Assembly (NCBI GenBank): GCA_023212695.1
Contig: JALCCG010000147.1
Location: 1 to 55,030, forward strand
DNA length: 55,030 bases
Source of the DNA: Sporisorium sorghi
Lineage: Eukaryota; Basidiomycota; Ustilaginomycetes; Ustilaginales; Ustilaginaceae
Reading direction: 5' to 3'
A program made the position numbers and the translations under genes. The notes below the pieces were generated by a model that was not told where the DNA came from, made no database searches, and worked only from the letters and a program-made list of their open reading frames with translations. Shown in pieces: positions 19,618-28,852 of the stretch (position 1 is the stretch's first letter; the number at the start of each line of letters is the position of its first letter).

Positions 19618-21750
19618 CCTTTTTCTTGGGGCACGCTTCGCTAGTGTGAGCACAGGCCCTTCTCGAGGCAGCTTTTGCAAACCACTCGTCTTCCATTGGC
19701 TGGCATCAGCTTTGGTGCGTGCGCACGCACAACAGACTCTTCTGCGACTCTGGAGCATAGACCAGGTGACACGCCCGTCTGTTCCGTCGGCATCTGAAAG
19801 TCTGCATGCTGCAATCCTTGACAGCTCGTGCCAAGCGTCTTGATTCGCCCGCAAAGGAACAAGAACCACCGTAAAATGCGGGGTAACCCTTTGCCGCGCA
19901 CTGAGTGTTCAGCTGCTCTAGAAGCGAGCGCCTACACGTTTCAGAAGTGTATTCGAGTCGGGATGCAAGAGTGCACCTGATCAGGGTCGCCTACCGAGAG
20001 CGAGCACGGTAAATTTAGGTGGCGACAACGTACAAGCCATTCCGGAAGCTGATTAGGGTCTGCCCCGGAGGCGCTTCGACCACAACGCACTGCCCCTGTT
20101 CCGCTCGCTGTCTGCAGCCGAGCGCCTTCGTGTTCTGTCCCGCCGTACCGAGCCTCTGGACACTCGCTCAGACCGTCAAACGACGCCGTGACTTCCTGAA
20201 CCTGGGACCATGGCTCTCGCACGAAATGGTGCGGTAGCCGGTGCGGTCACGGCCGCGCTCCTCATGCACTGTCACCTTTGTTCCTGTGATGGGTTGTTCT
20301 TCGACCTGAAGCACGTCCGAGCTCAGTATCAGACCGCCGCGATATCCGTCTGCCTTTGTCGGACGCGCTAACTCGCCCTGGATCTCAGAAGTCGATCTCG
20401 AAGTGTTATTTTATTAGACTGACACGGTCGCAGAGATGCTTCACGTTCTTTATCTTGGCAGTGGCTACCGTCGCGATCAACACGCTCAACAATGGCAATC
20501 CAGCTGCCAAGTCGATGGACCGCTCGATGGCCAAGCGTCTCGATTGTGAATAACGGACATCAGTTCGAGGGCTTATTCTGTCCGAAGATGTTCGACAATT
20601 GCTCGACACGCACTACTGTCGACACTTTGTTCTGGTTCAAAGCCTGAGCGCCAGCAAGTTGATACTCTTACGAGGCATGTTCTTGCTTGCCAAGCCTCCG
20701 CTAGCCCTCTCCAACGAGAGGCAACTCTGCCCATTGAGCTCGCATGGTACAGGAGGAAGGCGTTGTGCTAGACCTAACCATCACGGCTTGATGACGGCAC
20801 ACCAAATCCCGTCACACCGCACTTGACCGTCGAGTGTCATATACAATGTGCCACGTTTCCGCCGCTTTGCCACGCTCTTGACCTCATCTCTCGCGCAGTG
20901 GACCCCTTAAAGACTTGGAAACTTTCTCTCCCAGCAGCGTCTTCGCCTTTGAAGTCTGATGATGGAATCGACACGGTTTGCCTGTCAGTTCTCGACGGAG
21001 ACTACGTTTGACTCGTTCTTTGTCTTTCAGAGCATCATCCTCGCAACCGTCTCAAATACAGTCTCGAATCGGGTCGCCCCTTTTGCTACCTTAAGTTTCA
21101 TTTAGAAGGCATAGAAGCGTCGATTCATGCATCAACGTCATTGCTTGGCAGCTTCTAGAAGCACGAGCTCTTCCATCGGATTTCCGAGAGATCGGCAATG
21201 GGCAAAGCAGGCACATCAGGTGCTTGTTCCTGTCTTGCTCGCCGATCCTACCAGCATTGTGCTAAGAAGTTTAGCCGCAGCTTGCACGACCCTAGTGTGT
21301 TAGAACCTGCTTGGCAAAAAGCTTGTTTTGCCGCGCCAAGCTTGATGCAATTGCAGCCGGCACTAGCAAAAACCCCCGCCCCCGCATAAGCTATGCCTTA
21401 GACATGCGCTGTTGCTGATCTGCTAGCGCTCATAGTGACGCAAAGTCGCCGAAAGGGCTGAAGCTTATTGTCGATCCGAGACGAGGCTGCAAAAGCTTGG
21501 CGCTTCATGATCCATCACCAGCTGCTAAACAGAGTAGACTCGCTTCGAGCTCTCAACGTGTTGATCCGCGTCGTTGATAGAGAAACTTGCCAGGATAGCA
21601 TCTCTCTGCTGCACCAATCATTCACTTACGGCGTTCGACGTTCGAAGCTTCGACCAAGAAAGAGTTAAAAGCCGCTCGTCAGGACGCTGTTGCCATCCCG
21701 CCCTCTGCAAGACCTCTGCAAGACAAGACAAAGCACCCGCATCAGCAAAC
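19618..21750. other. Gene-poor region
   Basis: About 2.1 kb with only short open frames, lower GC than the flanking genes and no recognised domain, transposon end or RNA gene. A tandem 11-mer CCTCTGCAAGA occurs twice at 21702-21723, just before the next ORF. Confidence 0.5.
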
Positions 21751-22110
21751 ATGAACTGCATCGTACAGAACGTCAACTTCGAACAACTCTTTGCGCCCAA
21801 CAAGGCCTGCTCGCCCCTTGGCGGCAACGGTCACGTCTCCAATTGCTCTGAGCTCGCGCAGAGCTGCTACCAGGGCTACATTGCCAGTCGTCCCTACAAT
21901 GCAACGGACGGTGCCAGCAACCAGGTGGTCTACATCGGCAGCGTCGACAACAACCTCGTCTTCGAAGACTGCGCTCGCCAAGTCCTCGGTCAGGGTGGCC
22001 GCTACGAAAGAGGCTACATCAGCAACATTGGCTGTCAAGTTACGGCGACCAATCTGTCTGGCAACTCATCGACCAATGCGGCCCACACGCTCAAGCCCAG
22101 TGTCAAGTGA
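21751..22110 (+). CDS. Small cysteine-containing protein, unknown
   Basis: 119 aa from an ATG in good context (AAACATG). Six cysteines (MNC, KACS, SNCS, QSCY, EDCA, IGCQ) and two or three N-glycosylation sequons suggest an extracellular protein, but no signal peptide precedes it and the frame upstream to 21574 is not leader-like. Codon use is coding-like. The stop at 22108-22110 is 7 nt before the first codon of a decayed leader peptide in another frame. A GTGAGG donor spans the stop (22107); joined to an acceptor TTGCAG near 22293 it would fuse this ORF to the following cysteine-rich frame. Whether it is a stand-alone gene, the first exon of a spliced gene, or a piece of a decayed paralogue cannot be settled. 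No family recognised. Confidence 0.45.
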   Translation: MNCIVQNVNFEQLFAPNKACSPLGGNGHVSNCSELAQSCYQGYIASRPYNATDGASNQVVYIGSVDNNLVFEDCARQVLGQGGRYERGYISNIGCQVTATNLSGNSSTNAAHTLKPSVK

Positions 22111-22116
22111 GGATCC

Positions 22117-22598
22117 ATTGTGATCGTCTACTTTGCGGCTCTCCTGGCTCTACTCTCTTCCCTGCCTGCCTGCCGCCGTGGCTGCGCCTGCGCCAGCAAC
22201 GCTTCGCCCCGCACGACTTACCAAGATCGGTCACGGATCTTGGGGCAACATCACGTACACCAACCCGGTCACCGGGCGTCTTCACTTGCAGCAACCCCGC
22301 ACTTCAGCCTGATCAGACGCTCTGGGTAAGCTCCGCTGCACCTGGATCGACCGCAGAGTCGGTCGTCACGATTGACCAGACGTGCCCGCCCACAGGTCCA
22401 AGTGCACTCGCTTCCATCAAGCCCCGCGGCGGCTGTGTCTACCTCGGCCCCGTCTACGGTAGCGAGGGCATGACTTGCTATCCCGGCGGCGGATGTCCCT
22501 ATCGCAAACGTCAGGGCTCTCGGTGCGGCGGGCTCGTCACGGGTGGCTGCGTCACACGAGACGAGAAGGCTTCCTGCTCGGAGAGCAAGCCAAGCTGA
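22117..22598 (+). pseudogene. Decayed small secreted protein gene
   Basis: Three reading frames each hold one part of what looks like one protein. Frame 1 from 22117: a hydrophobic leader (VYFAALLALLSSLPA) beginning ATT/GTG instead of ATG. Frame 2 from about 22172: AVAAPAPATLRP, then HGSWGNITYTNPVTG, up to 22275. Frame 3 from about 22277 to the TGA at 22596-22598: VFTCSNPALQPDQTLWVSS and a cysteine-rich C-terminus with eight Cys in total. The first break lies at a TGCC unit present three times in tandem (22162-22173), the second at an extra base in GGGC near 22273-22276; both are +1 shifts. Codon use is coding-like in all three parts. Alternatives are an intron hiding the breaks (see the ORF just upstream) or assembly errors. 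No family assigned. Confidence 0.5.
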
Positions 22599-22839
22599 TC
22601 AGCGGTAACAATGAACGTCGATAGTGTGCGAGGTTCTGATGGTCTGCCAATCATCGACACTCGAGCGATCTCCCATCATGCGGCCAAGCACGGTCAGCAA
22701 ACAAACGATCGCTTGCTACAAACCTTCTTTTCAGCCGAGTCGTTGACGCTTCCTTTGCGACGGAGTTGATACAAGATAAAGCAGACTACATAGCATATTG
22801 CTTGCACGGGCTACAAGTTGGTCGCATCACCATGACCTT

Positions 22840-23514
22840 TCAACCCTGAAGGGCTTTGATGGCAAAGGTCGCTCCCATGGACTGGACATTGGCGTCCGTA
22901 GGATAGAGGAGGTGTTGGAAGGTGATGCCGAAGCCAGACTGAGCATCGCAGACTCCGTCACCAAAGATGCAAATGTCCAGAGTCTTGGAGACCCAATTAG
23001 ACGGAACGCCTTGTGGGAAGAGAGCCTCGATGCCGCTGGCGCCGGCCGTGCTCTTGCCGCCGTAATTGTCGACATTGCAAGCAAGGTTAGGCTTGTGCTC
23101 CGGATTGCCGATGAGGATGACGCCTTTCACAGCGTCGAACGCGGATCCAGTCAGTTGAGGGAGGGCATTACATGTGGCCGCAGCGCCTTGGGAGTAACCT
23201 TCGAGAATGAAGCAGGTGTTCGGATCCTGAGCAAGCTTGTTGTTGACCTCGGCGATGATGTTCCGGGTTGCCAGTGTCGAGACCTGGGTTAAATCGGCGG
23301 GGTAGACGGTGTCGTACTCGGAGCCGCCAGAGACGGTGGAGAGAATGCGAGAGTTCATGGTACGGAAGCCAGCAGAGGGACCTTGGATCTCTCCTGTGCC
23401 GCGAGTGTCGATAATGACGTACGAAGAACAGCCAGCGCGTTTGGCCAAGGGACTGGCTTGCACCCATCCAGCCATCGCGAGCGGGAGCATGAAGAGGAGA
23501 GACTTGGCGACCAT
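22840..23514 (-). CDS. Cutinase (secreted serine esterase)
   Basis: 224 aa. Signal peptide (residues 1-20, LLFMLPLAMAGWVQA) followed by a Kex2-type KR at 26-27. Cutinase/acetylxylan-esterase hydrolase fold with nucleophile Ser108 in GYSQG, and Asp186 (FGDGVCD) and His201 (FQHLLYP) completing the triad; cysteines for the family's disulfides are present (C29, C101, C182, C189 among others). Cutinases hydrolyse the cutin polyester of the plant cuticle and aid surface contact and entry. Length matches the family. Substrate may be cutin or a shorter polyester. A TATA element lies about 100 bases upstream. Confidence 0.93.
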   Translation of the reverse strand: MVAKSLLFMLPLAMAGWVQASPLAKRAGCSSYVIIDTRGTGEIQGPSAGFRTMNSRILSTVSGGSEYDTVYPADLTQVSTLATRNIIAEVNNKLAQDPNTCFILEGYSQGAAATCNALPQLTGSAFDAVKGVILIGNPEHKPNLACNVDNYGGKSTAGASGIEALFPQGVPSNWVSKTLDICIFGDGVCDAQSGFGITFQHLLYPTDANVQSMGATFAIKALQG

Positions 23515-23613
23515 CTTGAAGGCGGGTGGGAATGGATATCGTTAGGAGGCTAGGAAAGGGCTGGGTCTGCTCTGAGGGGCACACAACCATGGTGCAGCGC
23601 TTGATGCTCAGCG

Positions 23614-23622
23614 CTCATATAG
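23614..23622 (-). promoter_or_regulatory. TATA-like box of cutinase gene
   Basis: CTATATGAG on the minus strand about 100 bases before the ATG at 23514. Confidence 0.4.
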
Positions 23623-26432
23623 CTGTTATCGTCGTGAAGTGCAGCCAGGGATGGCTGAGAGTCCACAGCGGCGTTGTCGGCGGATTCTCGCATCTCCAGT
23701 GTAACCGCCTTTCGGGCATTGATGCGGATGATCCCCAATAGATCCAGGTGAGTTGCCCCTAGGCTTGGCCCTAGGCTTGGCTCAACGATGCGCTGTGCTT
23801 CGGATGGCTCTTGGTTGTCCGTTGCTTTGTGCTGACCTGCCGGCAGGCCATTGGGCATCGACAGATCAACAGAGGAGGTGTTGCTGCGAGCGTACATTGA
23901 TTCTGTTGCGGTCAAATCGCAGCCGAGATGGTGACATGACGTGCACGTCACTTGGTTTAGTGCGTTTGTCAAACAGCAGCGTGAGTTGCGATAGGAAGAG
24001 AGGCGCAAAATCCAATGCTCGGTTCGAACGTGTCGGGCTAGGCGATGGAAAGCATCGCAAACTTTCGTCTTAGCGTTCTATCCTGGCGTCTAGCGTCTCT
24101 GCGTATGTCCGGCTTGCGGGGTTTCGATGAAAGGTGCTGACGGAAGCGCGCCAACTTGAGCAACAGATTGCTGCGAATCATCTCACACCGCATGCCTACA
24201 CAAAAGCAACGACGCTACTGAACGGCACATTGCGACTTTGTAGCAGTCGCAGTGGTCCTCGTGCGCATGAGCAGTGGACTTTTGCACGCTGCTGGCGCGA
24301 TAGAGCCGTTGGGCAAATTGATAACACAGCTGCGCCGAGATGGAAACGCAGAAATGCTCGATCGGAAGGCGGACTTGATGCAGAGCCAAACCATGAGAAA
24401 GAGGCTAGCTTTGCAGCGTCGGCGTTCTGCGTCCAACGTGGCACACGTGTCTGGCAGCACGGAATGGCGGTGCGGCTCTCGGAACGCGCGGATTGCGCGC
24501 CAAGTTAGCGCTGTTCTAAGATTGGTTACCATTGCAGCGACAGAGTGCGGCACAGGATGCGCCGGCGTTTCAGATCAGAGCTTCGCTTGTGAAGTTGAAC
24601 CGGTTCGGAGCTAGAGCTGCATGCGCTGCGCATGCGGGATCCCAAGGTGAATGGCGAGATGGCGGTCCGATCCTTGTGAATCTTGGCCAAGTTGCTTGAA
24701 ACTGCTGAGCCGAGTGTGCTACGTCTTTTGAAAGCTATTCAGCCGAGTCTACGCAGACGTAGACACACACACATTGCCTCACCGGTCACGGCTTGTTGGC
24801 GTCTGAACGGGCTGGTGTCAACAGCAAAAACGTCTCGCTTAGCATCGGAAGGTGGTGGGAGCGAAATTCGGATCTGCATGGTTCTCTCTACGGTAAGAAA
24901 GCAATGCTTTGTGTATATTTGTTTGGGTCAGTTGTGCTGCTCGCTCATGGGTCAATTTCACCACAGCCTCGAGGCTTTCTTTCAGACGTTGAGGCGAAAT
25001 AGAGGGCCGCATGAGGTTGTGAGATGGAGTTTCAACATGGCGCTGAGCGAACGAACACCAAGGCGGTTCGATTGACAAGAAGCTGCTCGAGACCGTATTG
25101 GAGCAAGGGATGTGATGTCCGAGACAACAGCGCGGTTGACGATAGAAGACGGACAGCAGTCAGGAGTCCAACATGTGACACGCGCACACTTTGCGTCGAT
25201 CATCATGATCTCGATCGTCACAAAAGGGGGCATCCGCCGGTGGGACTGGCGCTGATTGAGTCGCAAGGCTGCCAGAGAGCAACAAGACGTTTCACCTCAC
25301 ATGAATGGTTTTACTGTATGAAGCAATAGAAGCTCGGTTTGTTCGGCTGCACAAAGTGACAGGCGAGCAAAGCGCTGGATAGCGTCGCAAGGCACAATAA
25401 GAAAGTCGACCGTCTCTTTGTGGCTGATGATCGTCTTTGCTGAGGGGTGGGTTGTTTGGGCACTTGAACAGACAAGCGCTGCCCCCCGGTGCCTCTCGCT
25501 GCAAACGCGCCTAGTGAGGCCGAATCGCAACACGATCGGGAGAATGACCCCGATGCGCGTCTTTCGTAGCAGGAGATGCGAATCTGAAGCGTGCGGGAGA
25601 GCGGAAAGAGGTTCGGCGATGCGGCTTGCTGCCGCTCGAGGAAAGGATAAACATACGAGCAGCAGTGAGTGTGCGGTGAATCGCTTCCACACAGAGAAAC
25701 AAGCCGCGTGACCTCAACAGCAACGACCCACGGCAGCGGCACCATGGCCACAAAAGCAGAACCAACGAAATGCTTCAGCAACTTGCCCCGCTTCTCGGAT
25801 CGAGGCTTGTAAAGGCTCAAGCTGCTCTGCTCTCGTCGACGTGCCATGTTCTCTGTTTGTTTCGGAAGGCATCCACTTGTCTCTCTTTAACCATTTGCTT
25901 CGAGGTCTATGCAACTCTCCTTCGATAGAGGGAGAGTTGCACGACGGTCACGGTCATCAGAGGCTACAAAAGCTTCAAAGGGTCTGTCTATGTTTTGCGG
26001 CAGTCAGGCGCAAGCGCGCGCGCGCAGTGAGCATCGTGAACAAAGCGAGCTCAGAAAAAAATCAACCGATTTTCGCTGAATAAATTGGCTGGCGAGCAAA
26101 GCTGAGAGGCTGAGGCTGAGAGACTGCGACCGAGACTGGCAAAGTGGCCCGTTCGCTTCTATTCTTTTCGATTTTTGACAGCGCGCCCGTGCGGGGATTC
26201 TGACGTGGGTCCCTTTTTTTTTTTTTTTTTTTCTTTTTTTTTCTTTTTGGTTGCGGTTGCGGTTCTTGACCGACGATCCACCAGCAGCGCGAGAGAGCGA
26301 GGTTGCCGCAAACTCATTTTCTGACTGAGCGCTTGCTTGGCACCTTGCGCGCTCCAACAACCCCCCACTTTCTCGCCGAGTTGACTGCCATTTTGCCCCG
26401 CAGTCAGAAGACTCAGTCGATCGCCCTACGAC
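23623..26432. other. Long gene-poor region
   Basis: About 2.8 kb without a supported gene. It contains a doubled CCTAGGCTTGGC at 23758-23781, a 10-bp perfect inverted repeat at 25911-25940 and a T-rich run at 26214-26248. Open frames on both strands (for example near 24134-24553 and 25297-25847) show mixed codon use and no domain. Confidence 0.5.
25911..25940. repeat. Perfect inverted repeat, 10-bp arms
   Basis: GCAACTCTCC, a 10-base spacer, then GGAGAGTTGC. Could form a hairpin or be a palindromic protein site. Function unknown. Confidence 0.85.
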
Positions 26433-26440
26433 CATATAAG
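26433..26440 (+). promoter_or_regulatory. TATA box of aldehyde dehydrogenase gene
   Basis: CATATAAG, 95 bases before the ATG at 26535; followed by a pyrimidine-rich, CAC-rich leader. Confidence 0.6.
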
Positions 26441-26534
26441 ACAGTGCCACCGAGCTTTCCTTTCTACGTCCATCCGCCTCTCCCCTTCAGATCACACACA
26501 CTCACACACTCGACTCACATCCACATCGCCCAAC

Positions 26535-28028
26535 ATGCCGACGCTCAACATCGACCTGCCCACGGGCAAGAAGACCACCATCCAGGCCGACCTGTTCATC
26601 AACAACAAGTTTGTGCCCGCTCTCGATGGCAAGACGTTCGCCACCATCAACCCTTCCACTGGCAAGGAGATCGGCCAGGTCGCCGAGGCTTCGGCCAAGG
26701 ACATCGACCTCGCCGTCAAGGCTGCACGCGAGGCGTTCGAGACCACCTGGGGCGAGAACACCCCTGGTGATGCCCGTGGAAGGCTCCTCATCAAGCTCGC
26801 CGAGCTCGTCGAGGCCAACATTGACGAACTCGCCGCCATCGAGTCGCTCGACAACGGCAAGGCCTTCTCCATCGCAAAGGGCTTCGACGTTGCCGCCGTC
26901 GCTGCCAACCTGCGCTACTACGGTGGCTGGGCCGACAAGAACCACGGCAAGGTCATTGAGGTCGACACCCAGCGCCTCAACTACACGCGCCACGAGCCCA
27001 TCGGTGTGTGCGGTCAGATCATCCCTTGGAACTTCCCCTTGCTCATGTTGGCCTGGAAGATCGGACCCGCGCTCGCCACGGGCAACACCATCGTGCTCAA
27101 GACCGCCGAGCAGACGCCGCTCTCGGCCATCAAGCTGTGCGAGCTTGTCGTCGAGGCCGGCTTCCCTCCCGGTGTGCTCAACGTCGTCTCTGGTTTCGGC
27201 CCCGTCGCTGGTGCCGCCATCTCGCAGCACATGGACATCGACAAGATCGCCTTCACCGGTTCCACGCTCGTCGGCCGCAACATCATGAAGGCCGCTGCGT
27301 CGACCAACCTCAAGAAGGTGACGCTCGAGCTTGGCGGCAAGTCGCCCAACATTGTCTTCAAGGACGCCGACCTGGACCAGGCCGTCCGATGGTCCGCTTT
27401 CGGTATCATGTTCAACCACGGTCAGTGCTGCTGTGCCGGCTCGCGTGTCTACGTCGAGGAGTCGATCTACGACGCCTTTGTGGAAAAGATGACGGCCTAC
27501 TGCAAGGCGCTCCAGGTGGGCGACCCCTTTGACGCCACCACGTTCCAGGGTCCTCAGGTGTCGCAGCTCCAGTACGACCGCATCATGGAGTACATCGAGT
27601 CTGGCAAGAAGGACGCCAAGCTTCACCTGGGTGGTGTGCGCAAGGGCGACCAGGGCTACTTTATCGAGCCCACCATCTTCACCGACGTGCCCCACGATGC
27701 CAAGATCGCCAAGGAGGAGATCTTCGGCCCCGTCGTGGTGGTGTCCAAGTTCAAGGACGAGAAGGAGCTCATCCGTATCGCCAACGACTCGATCTACGGT
27801 CTGGCTGCTGCCGTGTTCAGCCGTGACATCAGCCGTGCCATCGAGACGGCGCACAAGCTCAAGGCCGGCACCGTGTGGGTCAACTGCTACAACCAGCTCA
27901 TCCCCCAGGTTCCGTTCGGCGGCTACAAGGCTTCGGGTATTGGCCGAGAGCTGGGCGAGTACGCTCTCACCAACTACACCAATGTCAAGGCGGTTCACGT
28001 CAACCTGAGCCAGCCCGCTCCCATCTAA
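26535..28028 (+). CDS. iad1: NAD(P)+-dependent aldehyde dehydrogenase (Iad1-like)
   Basis: 497 aa, single exon, the full class 1/2 ALDH length. Rossmann and active-site motifs: IPWNFPLLMLAWK, FTGSTLVG, general base Glu265 in LELGGKSPN and nucleophile Cys299 in GQCCCAGSR, exactly 34 residues apart as in the family; C-terminal PFGGYKASGIGRELGEY. It oxidises aldehydes to acids in the cytosol. It matches in length and type the U. maydis indole-3-acetaldehyde dehydrogenase Iad1, which makes indole-3-acetic acid, but acetaldehyde oxidation is just as possible for this family. Third positions are almost all G or C, the highest codon bias of the window together with the OSCA-like gene, which suggests high expression. 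Confidence 0.92.
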   Translation: MPTLNIDLPTGKKTTIQADLFINNKFVPALDGKTFATINPSTGKEIGQVAEASAKDIDLAVKAAREAFETTWGENTPGDARGRLLIKLAELVEANIDELAAIESLDNGKAFSIAKGFDVAAVAANLRYYGGWADKNHGKVIEVDTQRLNYTRHEPIGVCGQIIPWNFPLLMLAWKIGPALATGNTIVLKTAEQTPLSAIKLCELVVEAGFPPGVLNVVSGFGPVAGAAISQHMDIDKIAFTGSTLVGRNIMKAAASTNLKKVTLELGGKSPNIVFKDADLDQAVRWSAFGIMFNHGQCCCAGSRVYVEESIYDAFVEKMTAYCKALQVGDPFDATTFQGPQVSQLQYDRIMEYIESGKKDAKLHLGGVRKGDQGYFIEPTIFTDVPHDAKIAKEEIFGPVVVVSKFKDEKELIRIANDSIYGLAAAVFSRDISRAIETAHKLKAGTVWVNCYNQLIPQVPFGGYKASGIGRELGEYALTNYTNVKAVHVNLSQPAPI

Positions 28029-28852
28029 AGCGATCTCCCCCTTGCATTTCCTTTCTGTTGCTTGCATCTGTATTCCCCGATGATTCGAAATGTCATCATC
28101 TTGTCCGGTTTGTCAAGACCATGCCATCGCCTGCGCCTAAACAGACGTGAGCAGACCTTCTTGGCCTGTCGTGACAAACTGACATCGGGGGGTGACAATC
28201 GCCGATCCAGCTAGATGGGCTCGAAATTTGCTCTCTCCTGAGCGCGAGACATGACGCGTCGGACCCTGAGAACGTGGACAGCGCAGCGCCCCTTTCGAGA
28301 GGTGTGGTGAGGTGGCGGCTGTCCGTCTGCTGTCTGCTGTTGCCACACTGTAACGCCGAGAGACCGAATGGCTGTTGCTTGTTGCTTGTTGCTTGTCGCT
28401 TGTCGCTTACTGCCAGAATCTGTCCCACACAACATTCACGATTTTGAGCTTTTTTGGGGAGTCGCACGTTCTCTTTTGTTTTGGTTGTAACTACGTTTAT
28501 TGACTACGGCTCACCTCCCTCTCCCTCTCTCTCTCTCTCTCTACAGCCCCGGATCGTCTTTGGCTCCTCCACAACATAAATTTACTGTGACTGGCTTGTC
28601 ACAGGCACTCTGATAGTGTGACCTCGACAAGGTTGCCATTTGCATCCGAACAACCATCATATACGTCCATTTCCCGTCTCCTAGACCCACCTCTACACAC
28701 TAGACGGCTTACTCTGACCATCACGAATGTCTCTCTAGTCGATCTGTCCCAACAAAGACAGGCTTTCCCGCCCTGGCTTCTTAGCCACACTCGCTCTCGT
28801 CTCTGTCAGCCTTCGCTGTGCTCCATCTTCCAATCGCGCCTCAACTACCACC
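28029..28852. other. Intergenic region
   Basis: About 820 bases: 3' end of the dehydrogenase transcript and promoter of the TLC gene. It holds imperfect TTGCTTG/TCGCTTG repeats at 28374-28409 and a (CT)n tract at 28514-28543 that ends in CTACAG, which could also be the acceptor of an intron in the 5' leader. Confidence 0.45.

Noticed and set aside
19618..21750. Transposon remnants in the gene-poor stretch
   Set aside because: I could find no terminal repeats, target duplications, reverse transcriptase or transposase motifs by eye.
25297..25847. Minus-strand frames with a hydrophobic, signal-like start
   Set aside because: The leader-like part starts at GTG rather than ATG, the rest has no coding bias, and no upstream exon was found.
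26502..28067. 521-codon minus-strand frame opposite the aldehyde dehydrogenase
   Set aside because: Mirror frame caused by strong GC third-position bias of the sense gene; no recognisable protein.
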